A stretch of DNA of 64,000 nt, from NCBI GenBank assembly GCA_016712535.1, contig JADJQW010000003.1, positions 327,001 to 391,000 on the forward strand, read 5' to 3'. The stretch comes from Flavobacteriales bacterium. GTDB lineage: Bacteria; Bacteroidota; Bacteroidia; Flavobacteriales_F; PHOS-HE28. Shown piece after piece: positions 61,886 through 64,000 of the stretch (within the stretch, counting starts at the first letter, position 1; the number at the start of each line of letters is the position of its first letter). The notes beneath the pieces are model-generated. The model saw nothing but the letters and a program-made list of their open reading frames with translations, did no database searches and was not told the DNA's origin. The translations under genes were made by a program, and so were the position numbers.

Positions 61886-62097
61886 GCGCCAACCCCTTCC
61901 ATATCATCCGCTCCACGGAAGAGCCGCCCGAGCACCTGCGGAAGGAGGTGATGGGCAGCCTTCGCTCGGCCGTGCTCTTTATGCGCTTCGCTCAGCTCTT
62001 CTTAGCCGATTACGCCCACGCGCTCTTCGACAAGCTCAGCACCTTGGAGCGCAAACGCGCAGGCAACGATTCGAACCCGACCAAACCCGACCCTTGA
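61882..62097 (+). CDS. Small protein (71 aa) translationally coupled to the sigma factor
   Basis: It begins SANPFHIIRSTEEPPEHLRK, has an amphipathic helix (EVMGSLRSAVLFMRFAQLFL) and a charged tail (LSTLERKRAGNDSNPTKPDP). It overlaps the sigma gene by 4 nt and lies 1 nt before mscS. The position could fit a small anti-sigma or regulator, but there is no known anti-sigma motif. Family not recognised. Confidence 0.7.
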   Translation: MSANPFHIIRSTEEPPEHLRKEVMGSLRSAVLFMRFAQLFLADYAHALFDKLSTLERKRAGNDSNPTKPDP

Positions 62098-62098
62098 T

Positions 62099-62941
62099 AT
62101 GGATACCATCGATGGCCTCATCGCCCGCGTGCAGGGCGCGCTCAACGGAACCTTGAATACCCTGATCGACCGATCGCCCACCTTGCTCCTCGCAGCCTTG
62201 GTGCTACTGATCGGCTGGCTTGTGGCGCGGGCCATGCGGTGGCTGATCCAGCGGTTGAGCGTGGTAGGCCGCTTGGAGCGCTTGGCGGAAAGGACCGGTT
62301 TCAGCAAGCTCCTTGTACGGGCCGGCGCCACCAGCCTGGGCACCCTGCTCGGCGTGATCGTCTTCTGGTCCGTGATGCTCGGCACCGTCATGCTCACCGC
62401 CGAGGTCCTGGGCATGACACCGGTGATCAACGGCATCGAGCGCGTGTTCGCCTATCTGCCCACCCTGTTCGCTGCGCTGGCGGTGTTCGTGCTCGGTTTC
62501 TGGCTCGCCGACAAGGCGCGCTTCGTCATGGGAAGCATGGGCGAGGCCATGGGCATCGGGGGCGGCAAGGTGATCGGACGCATCCTCTTCGTGGTGATCC
62601 TGCTCTACATCACCATCACCGCGCTCAACGTGGCCGGTGTTGATACCACCCTCATCACCAGCAATATCCTGATCGTCGTGGGCTCGCTCTTCGTCGCATT
62701 CAGCATCGCGTACGGATTCGCGGCCAGGGACATCCTCGCGAACATCCTCAGCAGCTACTACGGCAAGGACCGCTTCACTCCGGGCATGCGCATCCGCATC
62801 GGGCAGGATGAAGGCGTGATCACCCGCATCGACAGCATCCGGATCGCACTGCGCTGCGGTGATCGCGAAGTGCTCATCCCCACCGCACGGCTCATCAGTG
62901 AGCGCATCGAGGTGCTCGACCAGGCGGCTGAACAACCATGA
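62099..62941 (+). CDS. Small-conductance mechanosensitive channel (MscS family)
   Basis: A 280-aa inner-membrane channel that opens on hypo-osmotic shock. Four hydrophobic segments come first (LLLAALVLLIGWLVARAMRW; LLGVIVFWSVMLGTVMLTAE; TLFAALAVFVLGFWLADKAR; ILFVVILLYITITALNVAGV). The pore helix and MscS beta domain follow (IAYGFAARDILANILSSYYG, PGMRIRIGQDEGVITRIDSI, EVLIPTARLISERIEV). The protein ends shortly after the beta domain, so the C-terminal alpha/beta vestibule of E. coli MscS is mostly missing. Last gene of the sigma operon. Confidence 0.9.
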   Translation: MDTIDGLIARVQGALNGTLNTLIDRSPTLLLAALVLLIGWLVARAMRWLIQRLSVVGRLERLAERTGFSKLLVRAGATSLGTLLGVIVFWSVMLGTVMLTAEVLGMTPVINGIERVFAYLPTLFAALAVFVLGFWLADKARFVMGSMGEAMGIGGGKVIGRILFVVILLYITITALNVAGVDTTLITSNILIVVGSLFVAFSIAYGFAARDILANILSSYYGKDRFTPGMRIRIGQDEGVITRIDSIRIALRCGDREVLIPTARLISERIEVLDQAAEQP

Positions 62942-63000
62942 TCGCGGGTCCGTTTCCCGTTGCCACCTTTGCGAACCGAAACCCAACTTAACCGCCGTCC

Positions 63001-63960
63001 ATGAGAATCGTCCGCATCTGCCTATTGAACCTCGCTGCTCTTTCAGCCATCAGCACCATCGCCCAGGAAGACATCGACCAGAAGGCCCGCGATGCCGCTG
63101 CTGCAGCGGCCGCTGCCCGCCACACCACCGACAGCCTCGATGGCAAATGGCAGCGCAGCGGCGTCTTCAGCCTGAACATGACGCAGGTGAGCCTCACCAA
63201 CTGGGCCGCGGGCGGATTCAACACCGTGAGCGGCATCGCCATGTTCAATGGGGCGGCCAATTGGAAGAAGGGGCGCCGCGCCTGGGACAACAGCCTGGTG
63301 CTCGCTTTCGGCGGCCAGCAGATCGAGGATGGCGATCCGGTGAAGACCGATGACCGCATCGAGCTGAACAGCAAGTACGGCTACGACCTCAAGAAGCATT
63401 GGTACCTGGCCGGCGTGTTCCAGTTCCGCACCCAGTTCACTGAGGGCTTCAACACCGATGGCACGCGGATCTCGAATTTCCTCGCGCCCGCCTACGGCCT
63501 GCTCGGCCTCGGCCTCGATTACAAGCCCAACGACAACTTCACGGTGTTCATCTCGCCGGCCACGGCGCGCCTGGTGATCGTGAACGATGAGCTGCTCTGG
63601 GGCGGGAGCACCGATCCCGAGCTGCGCGTCTATGGCGTGAAGAACGGCAACACCACCGAGCTCGAGGCGGGCGGCTACCTGCGCTTCATGTACAAGGCCG
63701 AATTGGCCAAGAACATCAGCTTCATGACCCGCGGCGACATCTTCAGCAACTACCTGCGCGAGCCCGGCAATATGGATGTGACCTGGGAAACGCTCTGGAC
63801 CTTCAAGGTGAACGACTGGTTCGCGGCCACGCTGAACACCTTGCTGCTCTATGATCACGACACCAATCTGCCGAAGAAGGATGCGGAAGGCGTTCCTTAC
63901 GCGGGCCCTGCCACGCAGTTCAAGCAGACCTTGGGCATCGGCCTCACGGTGAAGCTCTGA
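63001..63960 (+). CDS. DUF3078 outer-membrane protein
   Basis: A 319-aa protein with signal peptide (CLLNLAALSAISTIAQ), an Ala-rich helix (DAAAAAAAARHTTDSLDGKW) and the DUF3078 beta-barrel: SGVFSLNMTQVSLTNWAAGG, NSKYGYDLKKHWYLAGVFQF, TVFISPATARLVIVNDELL, and a terminal strand (KQTLGIGLTVKL) ending in a hydrophobic residue as in outer-membrane proteins. Function unknown. A CACCTTTG box at 62964-62971 lies 29 nt before the ATG. Confidence 0.88.
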   Translation: MRIVRICLLNLAALSAISTIAQEDIDQKARDAAAAAAAARHTTDSLDGKWQRSGVFSLNMTQVSLTNWAAGGFNTVSGIAMFNGAANWKKGRRAWDNSLVLAFGGQQIEDGDPVKTDDRIELNSKYGYDLKKHWYLAGVFQFRTQFTEGFNTDGTRISNFLAPAYGLLGLGLDYKPNDNFTVFISPATARLVIVNDELLWGGSTDPELRVYGVKNGNTTELEAGGYLRFMYKAELAKNISFMTRGDIFSNYLREPGNMDVTWETLWTFKVNDWFAATLNTLLLYDHDTNLPKKDAEGVPYAGPATQFKQTLGIGLTVKL

Positions 63961-64000
63961 TCGCCGCCATTCCCCTTTGCGAAGGCCGCCATGCGCGGCC

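Noticed and set aside
1..64000. CRISPR array, prophage, insertion sequence or rRNA operon
   Set aside because: No regularly spaced short repeats, transposase, integrase, phage structural genes or rRNA sequence was seen. The only repeats are the 169-bp pair, the 210-bp array, the partial DUF6090 copy and paralogous genes.

Overview
The window comes from the chromosome of a GC-rich member of the Bacteroidota, most likely of the Flavobacteriales. The evidence is: six secreted proteins ending in type IX secretion (T9SS) sorting domains, three of them of the gliding-motility-associated CHU_C type; families typical of the phylum (DUF6090, DUF3078, DUF2520, BshB1, MbnP-like proteins); a DUF2520-kdsC-ubiA-maf operon; and promoters of the Bacteroidota type (-7 box TAnnTTTG or variants), while Shine-Dalgarno sequences are mostly absent.

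Layout. 1-6576: ferrous iron uptake (feoA, 5' two-thirds of feoB), a DUF6090 gene followed by a truncated second copy, a T9SS-exported propeller protein, a hotdog thioesterase and a small operon of unknown function. 6645-9883: a DjlA-like TerB/J-domain gene whose last 169 bp are repeated 2.5 kb downstream, bracketing a membrane-protein gene and a GH16 glycanase gene. 9914-18137: a pair of M16 peptidases, a delta-60-repeat T9SS protein, a SRPBCC protein, pyrE, a Nudix-histidine phosphatase fusion and a CoA-binding protein. 18253-20898: an LpxH-like phosphoesterase and dnaX with an A9 slippage site. 21423-34571: a surface-protein island of four large T9SS cargos (one frameshifted), interrupted by an aminotransferase gene carrying an amber codon. 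34577-38490: a coiled-coil protein and the DUF2520-kdsC-ubiA-maf operon. 38600-43650: cytochrome c maturation operon ccmBCDEF, with a frameshift in ccmC. 43703-49939: a secreted protein, a thiol peroxidase overlapping bshB1 (bacillithiol synthesis), and a glycan or glycolipid operon (flippase, GINT-like protein, GT4 transferase). 50041-58022: tRNA-His, a CDF metal exporter, two tandem NhaD antiporters, rpsF-rpsR-rplI, a bestrophin and a CPA1 antiporter. 58103-61053: a probable copper-handling cassette (Cys-motif protein, outer-membrane barrel, two MbnP-like lipoproteins). 61120-63960: tRNA-Val, a sigma-70 factor overlapping a 71-aa gene, then mscS, and a DUF3078 outer-membrane protein.

The signals most worth following are: (1) many genes have their -7 box only 4-6 nt before the start codon, which implies leaderless mRNAs; (2) dnaX has an A9 run where slippage in either direction gives an immediate stop, predicting a gamma form of about 380 residues; (3) the two-gene insert framed by a 169-bp duplication of the djlA-like 3' end; (4) the MbnP cassette. 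Three genes are broken by single-base events (an amber codon and two 1-nt indels), and read data are needed to tell mutation from assembly error.
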